The notes under the pieces are model-generated. The model did no database searches and was not told the origin of the DNA. It was given only the letters and a program-made list of their open reading frames with translations. Below, in pieces: positions 1 through 9,008 of a stretch of DNA of 64,000 nucleotides (position 1 is its first letter; each line of letters starts with the position of its first letter). The DNA comes from Bacteroidota bacterium (GTDB taxonomy: Bacteria > Bacteroidota > Bacteroidia > AKYH767-A > OLB10). The stretch lies in contig JADJPB010000008.1 in assembly GCA_016713445.1 (NCBI GenBank), forward strand, positions 1-64,000, given 5' to 3'. The position numbers were made by a program, and so were the translations under genes.

Positions 1-180
1 CGCAATCGTACGGGAGCCAAACATTATAGGCTTTAAATCCAGTGATGGGGAATACATCATTAATCAAGTCCTGACACCATCATGAAACCTGATTCAAAAC
101 TATTCGTATTAGGGACTAGCGAAGAGGTTGAAGAGCTCACCAAAAGTTCTTTTCTAACCTCTCTTAACTGCATCAAATGA
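1..180 (+). CDS. Potassium channel family protein, C-terminal fragment (RCK_C/TrkA-C domain)
   Basis: Only the 3' end of the gene lies in the window. Reading with two one-base corrections (one surplus A near base 20, one missing C near base 74) gives RNRTGANIIGFKSSDGEYII, followed by a PSPDT-like stretch and KLFVLGTSEEVEEL. This matches the ligand-sensing TrkA-C/RCK_C domain that ends many two-TM bacterial potassium channels. The stop TGA (178-180) overlaps the ATG of the next gene as ATGA, so the two are probably co-transcribed. Membrane and pore parts are outside the window. The family call rests on a short stretch, and another RCK_C protein is possible. Confidence 0.55.
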
Positions 181-1087
181 AAATTCTCGTTACAGGATCT
201 AATGGTTTACTCGGTCAAAAGTTAGTATATGCTTTACTGAAGCGAGAAAATGTGTCCATCATTGCATGTGCTCGGGGAGAGAATAGAATATCTCATAAAA
301 AGGGATATCATTTTGAATCTTGTGATTTAAGTGATTCCATCCGAGTTTCAGAGGTCATCAAAAAACACCGTCCCGATTGCATCATTCACACAGCAGCAAT
401 GACCAACGTTGATGCTTGTGAGTTAGATCCCATTACATGCAGAAGAGATAATGTAGACGTCGTTACGTATTTAATAGTTGCATGTAAAGAATTCAATTCC
501 CATATCATTAATATTAGCACAGACTTTGTTTTTGACGGGACTTCGGGTCCTTACCAAGAAGAGGATCTCGTAAATCCACTAAGTATTTATGCGCATTCCA
601 AATTAGATGCTGAAAAATTAGTAGAGAACAGCGGATTACCATGGACAAATTTACGCACTATGATTATCTATGGGGTGACGGATGATAAGCAACGCTCTAA
701 TGTTGTGTTATGGACTAAAAAATCATTAGAGGACAGACAAAACATCAATGTAATCAACGATCAATTTAGAGGTCCCACTTTAGCGGAAGATTTGGCTGAA
801 GCGTGTATCACAGCCGCACTTGGAAAAAACAAGGACTTTTTCATGTTTCGGGTAAAGAAATTATTTCGATTTTAGAGATAGCAGAACGTGTTGCAGATTT
901 TTTTGAATTAGACAGAAAATACATTCAGCCAATTACTACTGCGTCACTTCGACAACCGGCATTACGACCTTTAAAAACGGGATTCATCATTAGCAAAGCA
1001 GAAAAAGAATTAAACTTTCATCCACGAAGTTTAGAAGAAGGTTTAAAAATAGTATCGGAGCAACTTTTAAGGCGTCAAGAGGCTTAA
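177..1087 (+). CDS. SDR-family sugar-nucleotide reductase, RmlD-like (frameshifted)
   Basis: NAD(P)-dependent SDR of the dTDP-4-dehydrorhamnose reductase (RmlD) type, which reduces a 4-keto nucleotide sugar in the cytoplasm. The start MKILVTGSNGLLGQKLV carries the Rossmann GxxGxxG motif, and the active-site region is visible as NISTDFVFDG followed by YAHSK (Tyr-x-x-x-Lys). The frame breaks near base 838 in a run of five T. One added T joins the halves as KDFFHVSGKEI, the usual RmlD C-terminal segment, giving about 303 residues. Start chosen because its ATG overlaps the upstream stop (ATGA). rmlB lies about 58 kb away, so a role in rhamnose synthesis is inference and other reductases of this family fit equally well. 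Confidence 0.75.
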
Positions 1088-1091
1088 GTTA

Positions 1092-1917
1092 TTACTTTCC
1101 GCCGGTACTTATTCCTATATTAATTCCTAACTCCACCATTGCTGAAGTTTTCTTAAACGTCGATAAAACGGCTCCATATTCTGGGGTTAATGTTGGACCT
1201 TTGTATTCAATGCCAATATCTCTTTTCTTCATGTAATAATATCTAGTTCCTGCACCTGCATAAAACTCCAATAACAGATTACCCATTCGATAAAGCCGCC
1301 ATAAATAAAAACAATATTTAACTGGCGTTCCATCTCACTAAATTGTTGATTTGGATTATAAATTAATTCGCTAGCGGGTAGTACACCATCGGCTTTCCAA
1401 TTATAGCGACGGTATTCAAAACGACACCCAATAAAGCTATTCATAAAGAAGCCATTGAAGCAAAATTTAATCTTGGCGTTAAAGAAATGTACGCTCCAGT
1501 TTTGACCCTTCTAAAATCATAATCATAAAAAAACTCTTCCAAATCTTTTCGATTGGCACCTTGCCAATATGGCGAATTAAAATTACTTAAAAAGTATCCA
1601 TTATTATTTCCTGATCCTGTTGCTGCTTCCACCAATATATTTTTCCGTGTAATTCCCAATCCCAATTCCATGGTCGCCGTGGTAGCAAGATCTGACTGAA
1701 CATAAAATCCAATTTTTCCAGAGAATGCATCTAACAACCCATATTTAAAGGTAGCGTTTGCTGTCCAAGCGGAGACTGCTTCTGTACCTGGCATCACCGG
1801 AACAACCGTACCTGTTCCCGTTGTTGGATCTACAGGTGTTACCTGAGCACATCCATAAAAAGGATTTGTCAAAACCAAAACAGTTACTACACACAGGGTC
1901 CTAATTACAGAATTCAT
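1092..1917 (-). CDS. Exported, probable outer-membrane beta-barrel protein of unknown function (frameshifted)
   Basis: The N-terminus has a hydrophobic signal (RTLCVVTVLVL) followed by FYGC-AQ, which could be a lipobox or an ordinary signal-peptidase site, then a Pro/Thr/Gly-rich stretch. The rest alternates polar and aromatic residues, as in Bacteroidota beta-barrels, and ends GINIGISTGGK. Two shifts break the frame: a missing T near 1445 (MASF-MNSFIGC) and one near 1288, before a segment reading YAGAGTRYYYMKKR. Corrected length is about 275 residues. I do not recognise a named family. It faces the rmlD-like gene and has no operon partner. Confidence 0.55.
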
Positions 1918-2130
1918 GATTTACTGATATTATAATACAATGCTAAAATACGAAGTTTACCCTCTTCATGATAATATTTCTTCAGAACTGCTATTTTATT
2001 GTTATGAAACGAAGAATAAAACGAATAAAAATCTAGTGAAAAATAAAACTGACTTAAGGGAAGGTAACTTATAATAACCTCACTTCATGCTAAAGTTAAT
2101 TCCATTATTAGAGATGATTTTATAGCAAAG

Positions 2131-2155
2131 AAAAAGGGGCACATGGCCCCTTTTC
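2131..2155 (-). terminator. Rho-independent terminator of secDF
   Basis: GGGGC (2136-2140) pairs with GCCCC (2146-2150) across a five-base loop, and the stem extends through AAAA/TTTT. Read on the minus strand the stem is followed by TTTTTCTTT. It lies about 20 bp beyond the secDF stop codon. Confidence 0.8.
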
Positions 2156-2176
2156 AAATTACACTTTAAGATAAGA

Positions 2177-5100
2177 TTATTTTTTATCCTTTTTATCAAA
2201 ATCGATAACAATTGGAGATGCAATACACAATGAACTATAGGTTCCCACTAAGATTCCAACCAATAATGCGAAAATAAAACCACGAATTACATCACCGCCA
2301 AATATGAAGATGGCTAATAATACAAAGAATGTGGCAAGAGATGTATTCATGGTTCTACTCAATGTAGAATTCAATGCATTATTTATCACCAGTTTCTTAT
2401 CTGAATTGGGATGAATTCCCAAGTACTCACGAATCCTATCGAATACCACCACGGTATCTGTCATGGAATAACCCATTACAGTTAATAGGGCTGCGATAAA
2501 GTCTTGATTGATTTCAAGTGTGAATGGTAAGATACCATTGAAGATCGAGAAAATAGAAAGAATCAACAATACGTCATGCAACAATGCAACAGTTGCACCA
2601 AGACCATACTGCCATTTCTTAAATCGAGCAAGAATGTATAAGAACATCAACACGCAACCAAAGAAGATAGCCAACAATGCTGAAGATTTAATATCGTCTG
2701 CTACAGTAGGACCTACTTTTTGAGAGTTGATGATTTTTACTTCTTGGAATTTTGTTTGATCCATTCCTGCGAATTGACCTTTTAATCCTTCGTACAGTGC
2801 TTTTGTAACGGCTGCTTGTGCTTCAGCAGTATTCTCTTCGATCAAATAATCAGTAGTAATCTTATAGCGATTATCTGTTCCAAAAGTTTTCACATCAGGA
2901 GCTTCACCGAATGGAGTAGCTAAAGACTCACGAATTTCTTGTGTTGAAGTAGCTTTATCAAACTGGACTACGAAGGTACGACCTCCGTCAAAATCCACAC
3001 CGAAATTAAATCCTTTCATTCCGATAGAAGCAATTCCTGCTGCAATCACTAGTGAAGAAATGATATAATACTTCTTACGATTTTCAACGAAAGGAAGATT
3101 AATGTTTTTGTAAGGATCTTTCGTTGCATTTGTCCAGAAAGGAATTTCCTTATTCTTATCCAGCAAGTATTCGAACATTAGTCGACTGATAAATATCGCA
3201 GAGAACAATGAACAAAGGATACCGATGATCAACGTCGTAGCGAAACCTTGAACGGGACCACTTCCGAAAGAATAAAGAATAATACCTAACAACAACGTAG
3301 TCACGTTAGAATCGATGATGGAAGAGAAGGCATGCTTATATCCATCTGCGATAGCAAGACGCAAACCCTTACCTAAGCGTAACTCTTCACGTACCCTTTC
3401 AAAAATAAGTATGTTCGCATCTACTGAAAGTGCAATGATCAGGACGATACCGGCAATACCTGGAAGTGTAAGTACGGCACCTAACGAAGCAAGCACACCC
3501 ATAATGAAAAACATATTACAAACTAAAGTAATATCAGCTATAATACCTGCTTTACTATAATAGAAAGCCATAAAGATAAACACGATACTTAAAGCTACTA
3601 AGAAGGAAAGCAATCCGTTATTAATGGCTTCGGCTCCTAAAGAAGGACCGACAACTGCTTCTTCCACGATACGTGCAGGAGCAGGAAGTTTACCAGCCTT
3701 CAAGATATTTGCCAAATCTTTTGCTTCATTAATTTCAAAATTTCCTGTGATACTTGAACTACCACCGGCGATTTCACCTTGGACAGTTGGGAAGCTGTAT
3801 ACATAATCATCAAGAACAATAGCTACTGACTTTCCAATATTCTCTCCTGTAAGTCGCTTCCAAACTTTAGCGCCTTCAGGATTCATTCTCATACTAATTT
3901 CAGGCTTACTATTGAATTGCCCAAAATCTTGGCGAGCGTCAGAGATTGCAGCTCCATCAAGAGGAGCTTTTCCATCACGGCCAGAGCTTTTAATTCCAAT
4001 TAATTCTAATGATTGTGTTTCAGCAGAGCGAGGTTTCACGGTCCACAACAAACGTAAGTTCTTAGGCAACGCTGCTTTCACATCGTCACGTTCCAAAATA
4101 CGATTCACTTTCGCTGTATCTTTAATCAAAGCATATCCGATCACACATTGCTTATCAACGATATTCTTTTCTTCTTGTGTACGAACTTGTCCATCGGAAG
4201 GAAATAAAACTGCGAATAACGGATTCTCACGAGCAAACTCTTCAAATGTTTTTCCACCCGCAGTATCTTTTGCAGCAGTAGAATCCTTTCCCATTTTATC
4301 TACCAAAGAAACCTTAGAAGAATCAGCAACAGCAGTAGTATCATTAGCGCTTAAAGAACTATCGGGAGTAGCAGTTGAATCATTAGATAAGATGATATTC
4401 CCAGCTAATGAATCCTTCTTACTTTCCTTTGCTAACATGGAATTCACCGCTACTAATCCAGGAGCAACTTCACCGAAAGTGTATGTCTCCCAGAACTCCA
4501 ACTTTGCAGTTCCTTGAAGAAGTTTACGAACACGATCTGGTTCTTTAACGCCTGGAAGTTCCACCAATATACGACCTGAACCCAACTGTTGAATATTAGG
4601 TTGCGTAACACCGAATTTATCGATACGGGTACGAAGAATATTAAAAGAACGACTGATAGCGGCATCCGACTCTTCCTTCAAAACCTTTAAAACTTGATCG
4701 TTAGTAGAATTGAATTTTATCTTATCTTGATTCTCAATATTAGCAAACACCGCAGCAAGACTGGCATTGGGATCTACTTCAACAAATGCTTGTCCGAAGA
4801 GTGTCACAAAATCTTTATTGCTACTACGTTGCAAATCCAACGCGCGGTCAATGGATTTTTTAAATGTAGGGTCTTCTACATTTTGTCCAGCCATGGATCG
4901 AACAAGATCCACCACAGAAACTTCCATGGTCACGTTCATACCCCCTTTTAAGTCAAGACCTAAATTGATTTCTCTTTCCTTACACTCACGGTAGGTATAA
5001 TCCTTCACTCCGATGTTATAAACACCTTTAGGACCAATCGAATCGAGATATTCTTTCTCTTTTATAGGATCGTTATTCGCATACTCTCTAGCGTCAGCCT

Positions 5101-5194
5101 CCACCCCACGAGTAACCAGGGTAAATGAGAGCTGATAGAGACAAACTAGCGCCAAAATGATGGCAAATAGTTTAATAGCACCTTTACTTTGCAT
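2177..5194 (-). CDS. secDF: Protein translocase subunit SecDF (fused SecD-SecF)
   Basis: Inner-membrane RND-type subunit that uses the proton gradient to pull proteins through SecYEG. At 1005 residues it is the single-chain SecDF typical of Bacteroidota. Visible: N-terminal TM segment (residues 8-28), the SecD motif LGLDLKGG (78-85), the SecD channel motif IALSVDANILIFERVREELR, the SecF motif NFGVDFDGG and a second copy of the six-TM region with MGYSMTDTVVVFDRIRE. The first periplasmic domain carries a Ser/Asp/Thr-rich low-complexity insert (about residues 255-310). The gene is intact, with its own upstream -7 box and downstream terminator, so it is probably monocistronic. Confidence 0.97.
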   Translation of the reverse strand: MQSKGAIKLFAIILALVCLYQLSFTLVTRGVEADAREYANNDPIKEKEYLDSIGPKGVYNIGVKDYTYRECKEREINLGLDLKGGMNVTMEVSVVDLVRSMAGQNVEDPTFKKSIDRALDLQRSSNKDFVTLFGQAFVEVDPNASLAAVFANIENQDKIKFNSTNDQVLKVLKEESDAAISRSFNILRTRIDKFGVTQPNIQQLGSGRILVELPGVKEPDRVRKLLQGTAKLEFWETYTFGEVAPGLVAVNSMLAKESKKDSLAGNIILSNDSTATPDSSLSANDTTAVADSSKVSLVDKMGKDSTAAKDTAGGKTFEEFARENPLFAVLFPSDGQVRTQEEKNIVDKQCVIGYALIKDTAKVNRILERDDVKAALPKNLRLLWTVKPRSAETQSLELIGIKSSGRDGKAPLDGAAISDARQDFGQFNSKPEISMRMNPEGAKVWKRLTGENIGKSVAIVLDDYVYSFPTVQGEIAGGSSSITGNFEINEAKDLANILKAGKLPAPARIVEEAVVGPSLGAEAINNGLLSFLVALSIVFIFMAFYYSKAGIIADITLVCNMFFIMGVLASLGAVLTLPGIAGIVLIIALSVDANILIFERVREELRLGKGLRLAIADGYKHAFSSIIDSNVTTLLLGIILYSFGSGPVQGFATTLIIGILCSLFSAIFISRLMFEYLLDKNKEIPFWTNATKDPYKNINLPFVENRKKYYIISSLVIAAGIASIGMKGFNFGVDFDGGRTFVVQFDKATSTQEIRESLATPFGEAPDVKTFGTDNRYKITTDYLIEENTAEAQAAVTKALYEGLKGQFAGMDQTKFQEVKIINSQKVGPTVADDIKSSALLAIFFGCVLMFLYILARFKKWQYGLGATVALLHDVLLILSIFSIFNGILPFTLEINQDFIAALLTVMGYSMTDTVVVFDRIREYLGIHPNSDKKLVINNALNSTLSRTMNTSLATFFVLLAIFIFGGDVIRGFIFALLVGILVGTYSSLCIASPIVIDFDKKDKK

Positions 5195-5223
5195 TGATAT
5201 AATATATTAATTTATAGAGCGGG

Positions 5224-5231
5224 CAAATATA
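5224..5231 (-). promoter_or_regulatory. Bacteroidota -7 promoter box for secDF
   Basis: TATATTTG on the minus strand matches TAnnTTTG. The predicted transcription start is near 5217, giving a leader of about 23 nt before the secDF ATG. Confidence 0.55.
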
Positions 5232-5639
5232 GCAGATGCGTGGATACGAAACAATTTATAAAAGGATTTAATACCAAGAAAGACTTGACATAAAACATTA
5301 ATTATAAACAACTTAATTCTAATGGAAATAAAGAAAAGCAAGTGATCCAATAAAATTGACTCTTCTTAATGGATTTCTGCTCTTTAACTCTATAAAAACC
5401 GAATCAAATAAACCCAAAAAAGTCATTTGACTTTTTTGCCCAACAGGCTGACGATTGATTTTGAAGCAATACTTCAGATAATGTTGCTAAAACGAAAGTA
5501 AGAATTGTTTAAATTTCCTTTGGTTAGAGATTTTCGATTCAATTTAAGATAAACAAACTGTTCCAAACTCCACTTGAGACCATTGCTATCAAAAGATGCA
5601 TAATTTCAAATCGAGAACAACTGTATATCAGCTGTCTAC

Positions 5640-5647
5640 TTAACTTT
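5640..5647 (+). promoter_or_regulatory. Bacteroidota -7 promoter box for the glycosyltransferase pair
   Basis: TAACTTTG matches TAnnTTTG and lies 48 bp upstream of the first glycosyltransferase. No clear -33 TTG element is seen. Confidence 0.4.
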
Positions 5648-5696
5648 GAGCAGATTTCTAGTTAGATTTAAGAAATAGAAGAATTACCTTCGCCAT

Positions 5697-6826
5697 GTGG
5701 CTGCAAGAATTATTATAAGTGTTACTTCCGATTTAGTTACTGATCAACGAGTACAAAGGGCGGCTGGAACTTTAAAAGAAGTTGGATATCAAGTGATGTT
5801 AGTTGGGAGAGTGCTTCCTGATTCGATCGAGATGAAAGGGAAGCGATTTCGAATTAAGCGATTTAAACTTTGGTTCAATAAGGGTCCATTCTTTTACATA
5901 AACTTCAATTTACGCCTATTTTGGTACTTACTTGGCGTCAGACAGATATTTTACTTAGCAACGATTTAGACACGCTTCCTGCGAATTATCTCATTTCAAA
6001 AATTAAAGGAGTTCCATTAGTTTATGACAGCCACGAATATTATACCGGAGTTCCTGAATTAAGTCATCGCCCTCGTGTTCGTGCAATATGGAAAAGAATT
6101 GAATCGTTTATAGTTCCTCGATTAAAATATGCTTACACAGTCAATTCAAGTATTGCGCAACTGTACGAAGACGAATACCAAATAAAATTTAAGGTTATTC
6201 GAAATATGCCCGAGGTAAAATTTCAGATTCGTACAGACCTCGACATCATTAAGCGTGAATTGAGGTTACCCCAAGATAAGTCGATCATTATTTTACAAGG
6301 AGCGGGCATCAACATTCAACGTGGAGCTGAAGAAGCGGTAGAGGCCATGCAATTTGTAGAAAATGCCATTTTATTAATTGTTGGAAGTGGAGATGTGATA
6401 CCGGCATTAAAACTAAAAGTTGTAGAACTTCAACTCAACGAAAAAGTAATATTCGAACCCAAGAAGTCACCGTCGGAATTAATGCTTTATACGCTATGTG
6501 CAGACTTGGGTTTAAGTTTAGATAAAGATACAAACCTCAATTATAGGTTTAGTCTACCCAATAAAATCTTTGATTATATTCAAGCTGGAGTGCCCATTTT
6601 AGCTAGTGATTTGCCAGAAGTCAAAAAAATCATTGAAGGCTATGATATCGGATTCATCACTCCTGATCATCAAATTAAAACCATTGCTAATTTAATGAAT
6701 AAAATGATCTATGAAAAAGAAAAGAGACTTACTTGGCAGAAAAATTTAAAGATTGCATCTCAAGAATTAAATTGGAATCATGAAAAAAACAAACTACTCT
6801 TAATTTTTAATTCTATTGGACAATAG
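5697..6826 (+). CDS. Glycosyltransferase, GT-B fold, GT4-like (frameshifted)
   Basis: Transfers a sugar from an activated donor, probably at the cytoplasmic face during surface-glycan assembly; substrate unknown. N-terminal domain starts ARIIISVTSDLVTDQRVQRA. The C-terminal GT-B donor-binding half includes ILQGAGINIQRGAEEAVEAM and LSLDKDTNLNYRFSLPNKIFDYIQAGVPILASDLPEV, where the Asn-Lys-x-Phe-Glu/Asp-like region contacts the nucleotide sugar. The frame breaks near 5930; joining gives YLLTWRQTDILLSNDLDTLP and about 375 residues. The present start is GTG; an ATG at 5695 would come into frame if one G is missing. It overlaps the next gene by 11 bp. Confidence 0.8.
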
Positions 6827-7958
6827 ACAACTTCATATTATTTCTTTTGATGTCCCTCTTCCATCCAACTATGGAGGAGTGATTGATGTTTTCAATAAAA
6901 TTAGACATTTACATTTACAAGGGATTCAAATCACTTTACATTGTTTCACTTACGGAAGAGAAGAAAGCAAACTTTTAGAATCCTATTGCAAGAGGGTTTA
7001 TTACTATCGCAGAAGTACCTCTAAAAAGAAATTATTCAATCATGACCCTTTCATTGTCATTACGCGAAAACATCCTCAACTCTTAAAGCGATTACAAGAG
7101 GATCAATCGCCCATACTATTTGAAGGGCTGCATACTACACAATTGCTTGCAATTGCGGCCTTGCAAAACAGAAAAAAAATAGTTCGTACTCATAACATAG
7201 AACACGAATACTATCAATATTTATCGCAATCGGAAAAAAATATTTTCAGAAAAATGTATTTACTTTCTGAATCTTTAAAACTAAAGTCCTATGAGAAGAT
7301 ATTGAATCATGCTCAACTTATTGGGGCTATATCCAAGAATGACGAAAACTATTTTCAAAAAAAGTACGGGAACACTTTTTTACTTCCACCTTTTCATCAA
7401 TTCGACCAACTAATATCTCAAACAGGAAAGGGGAAATACTGTTTATATCATGGGAATTTAAAGGTTGCCGAAAATGAAAAGGCAGCATTGTGGCTAGTAG
7501 ATCAAATTGCTCCAAAACTGAATCATCCATTAGTCATAGCAGGGAGTAAATGCGGCAAACTTCTTCGAAGTAAAATCAGTTTATCGAACAATATTTCCTT
7601 GGTTGAAAACCCGAATGAGGAAGAAATGGGCAAACTAATTTCAGAAGCTCATGTGCACCTGTTGCCCAGTTTTCAAGAGAGTGGAATCAAATTGAAATTA
7701 ATACATGCTTTATTCAGCGGTCGATTTATTCTTGCAAACGATGCGATGATCCATGGAACGATGCTAGATAAAGCTTGTCAAACGGCGAATGGAAAAGAAG
7801 AATTCGCACAAAAAGCAAATTCGTTATTTGAAGAGGAATTTTCAGAAGAACATAGAGAATACAGAAAAACGGTTTTAGCGCTGCAGTACGACAATGCAAC
7901 AAATGCAAAACTTTTCGTTGCTCAACTATTTTCTAAAAAATTAAGTATGCGGACCTAA
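6816..7958 (+). CDS. Glycosyltransferase, GT4-like
   Basis: 380 residues, intact. N-terminal motif DVPLPSNYGGVIDVFNKIRHL is the usual glycine-rich start of GT-B enzymes, with RTHNIEHEYY before the domain boundary. In the C-terminal half, YHGNLKVAENEKAALWL and HVHLLPSFQESGIKLKLIHALFSGRFILAN form the donor-binding region. The start is TTG, inside the end of the preceding transferase gene, which supports translational coupling. Its 3' end overlaps the 3' end of ftsE on the other strand. Acceptor and donor are unknown. Confidence 0.82.
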   Translation: MDNRQLHIISFDVPLPSNYGGVIDVFNKIRHLHLQGIQITLHCFTYGREESKLLESYCKRVYYYRRSTSKKKLFNHDPFIVITRKHPQLLKRLQEDQSPILFEGLHTTQLLAIAALQNRKKIVRTHNIEHEYYQYLSQSEKNIFRKMYLLSESLKLKSYEKILNHAQLIGAISKNDENYFQKKYGNTFLLPPFHQFDQLISQTGKGKYCLYHGNLKVAENEKAALWLVDQIAPKLNHPLVIAGSKCGKLLRSKISLSNNISLVENPNEEEMGKLISEAHVHLLPSFQESGIKLKLIHALFSGRFILANDAMIHGTMLDKACQTANGKEEFAQKANSLFEEEFSEEHREYRKTVLALQYDNATNAKLFVAQLFSKKLSMRT

Positions 7959-8611
7959 AACTCCTGCGTCCACTTTCACTACCCTAGAAGGAATTTCTCC
8001 ATCAATCCATAATTATGTGTCACCATAACAACGGCTCGACTATTTTGACTTATTTCAAAAAGCAAGTTCATGATTTCATTGCTCGTTTCAGGATCGAGGT
8101 TACCAGTAGGTTCATCTGCTAAAATCAAATCTGGATCATTTAGTAGGGCACGAGCAATTACTAATCGTTGTTGCTCGCCACCAGATAATTCATACGGCAT
8201 TTTAAATCCTTTTGTGCTCAATCCAACTTTTCCCAATACTTCACTCACTCTCTCTTCCATCTTTTTTTTATCTGCCCATCCTGTGGCTTTTAGATAAAAC
8301 ATCAAATTTTCCTTTGCAGAACGATCCGTCAACAGTTGAAAATCCTGGAAAATAATTCCCAATTTTCTTCTCAATTTTGGGATATCGCCCATCTTCAAAT
8401 TATGCAATTCAAATCCAGCCACATAACCTTCTCCTTGCGGCATAGGTAATTCTCCATATAGCAAACTCATGATAGAACTTTTACCACTTCCTGTTTTTCC
8501 AATTAGATAAACGAATTCACCACGCTGTACGGTCAAATTCACATTATTCAACAATAAGTTCTTCTTGTGAAACACGTTTACGTTTTTTAAATCTATAATG
8601 GTATCTGACAT
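7941..8611 (-). CDS. ftsE: FtsE-like ABC-transporter ATP-binding protein (frameshifted near 3' end)
   Basis: ATPase that in other bacteria partners FtsX to control peptidoglycan hydrolases at the septum. Walker A GKTGSGKS (38-45), Q-loop IIFQDFQLL, signature LSGGEQQR, Walker B DLILADEP and the H-loop MVTHN are all present. The uncorrected frame stops at 7979 after MEKFLLG; one added T gives MEKFPSRVVKVDAGVLGPHT, the usual FtsE end, with stop at 7941-7943. No ftsX lies nearby, which is common in this phylum. The corrected end overlaps the facing glycosyltransferase gene by 18 bp. Confidence 0.85.
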
Positions 8612-8634
8612 TTATCTTATCTGAAATAATTAAC

Positions 8635-8853
8635 TTATTTATTCATATTCCATTCTGTAACTTTCCCGAAGGGGATCGTGCTTAAGAATTCAAGAATCTG
8701 TTGCTCTTGGTCAGCTAATCCGATTTTTGTTAATGCTTTTTCTGGGCGATCTAGACGAAAATATGCCAAGAGGGTAAATTGTTCATCTCTTAACTGGACA
8801 TAATCAGGAATTTTAGCTTTCCCTTGAATTTTTAATAGATAATACTTCAACAT
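8635..8853 (-). CDS. Small conserved-looking hypothetical protein
   Basis: 72 residues starting MLKYYLLKIQGKAKIPDYVQLRDEQ. Soluble, charged, no signal peptide or TM segment, no domain I can name. It sits 23 bp upstream of ftsE on the same strand, so it is probably in the same transcript. Confidence 0.55.
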   Translation of the reverse strand: MLKYYLLKIQGKAKIPDYVQLRDEQFTLLAYFRLDRPEKALTKIGLADQEQQILEFLSTIPFGKVTEWNMNK

Positions 8854-8957
8854 AATTCTTACCTACAAACTTATTGGAAAAACCAATGAAATGCTGGACT
8901 CATTCCACAAGAATCATAAATTTATTCAACAGGCGAAAATCAAAAACTCTTTAAAAA

Positions 8958-8990
8958 AAGAGAGGCTCACCTTACAGGTGAGCCTCTCTT
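8958..8990 (-). terminator. Strong rho-independent terminator of gldJ
   Basis: A perfect 15-bp stem (8958-8972 with 8976-8990) with a three-base loop. On the minus strand it is followed by seven T. It lies just beyond the gldJ stop. Confidence 0.9.
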
Positions 8991-9008
8991 ACAATATTCC
9001 TTTTCAGC

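Larger units (their letters stand above)
5195..5696. other. Divergent intergenic region, 500 bp, no gene seen
   Basis: AT-rich spacer between secDF and a glycosyltransferase gene. It holds the secDF promoter box (5224-5231), an imperfect AT-rich hairpin AAAAAAGTC/GACTTTTTT (5416-5424 with 5429-5437) and a -7 box at 5640-5647. I found no convincing ORF or tRNA in it. Confidence 0.6.

Noticed and set aside
3912..4517. 201-codon open frame on the plus strand
   Set aside because: Antisense to the intact, well-conserved secDF gene; the sequence is rich in chance Ser/Phe and has no family resemblance.
5416..5437. Rho-independent terminator in the secDF upstream region
   Set aside because: The stem is mostly A-T with a short GC core and follows no gene end on either strand; treated only as an AT-rich palindrome.
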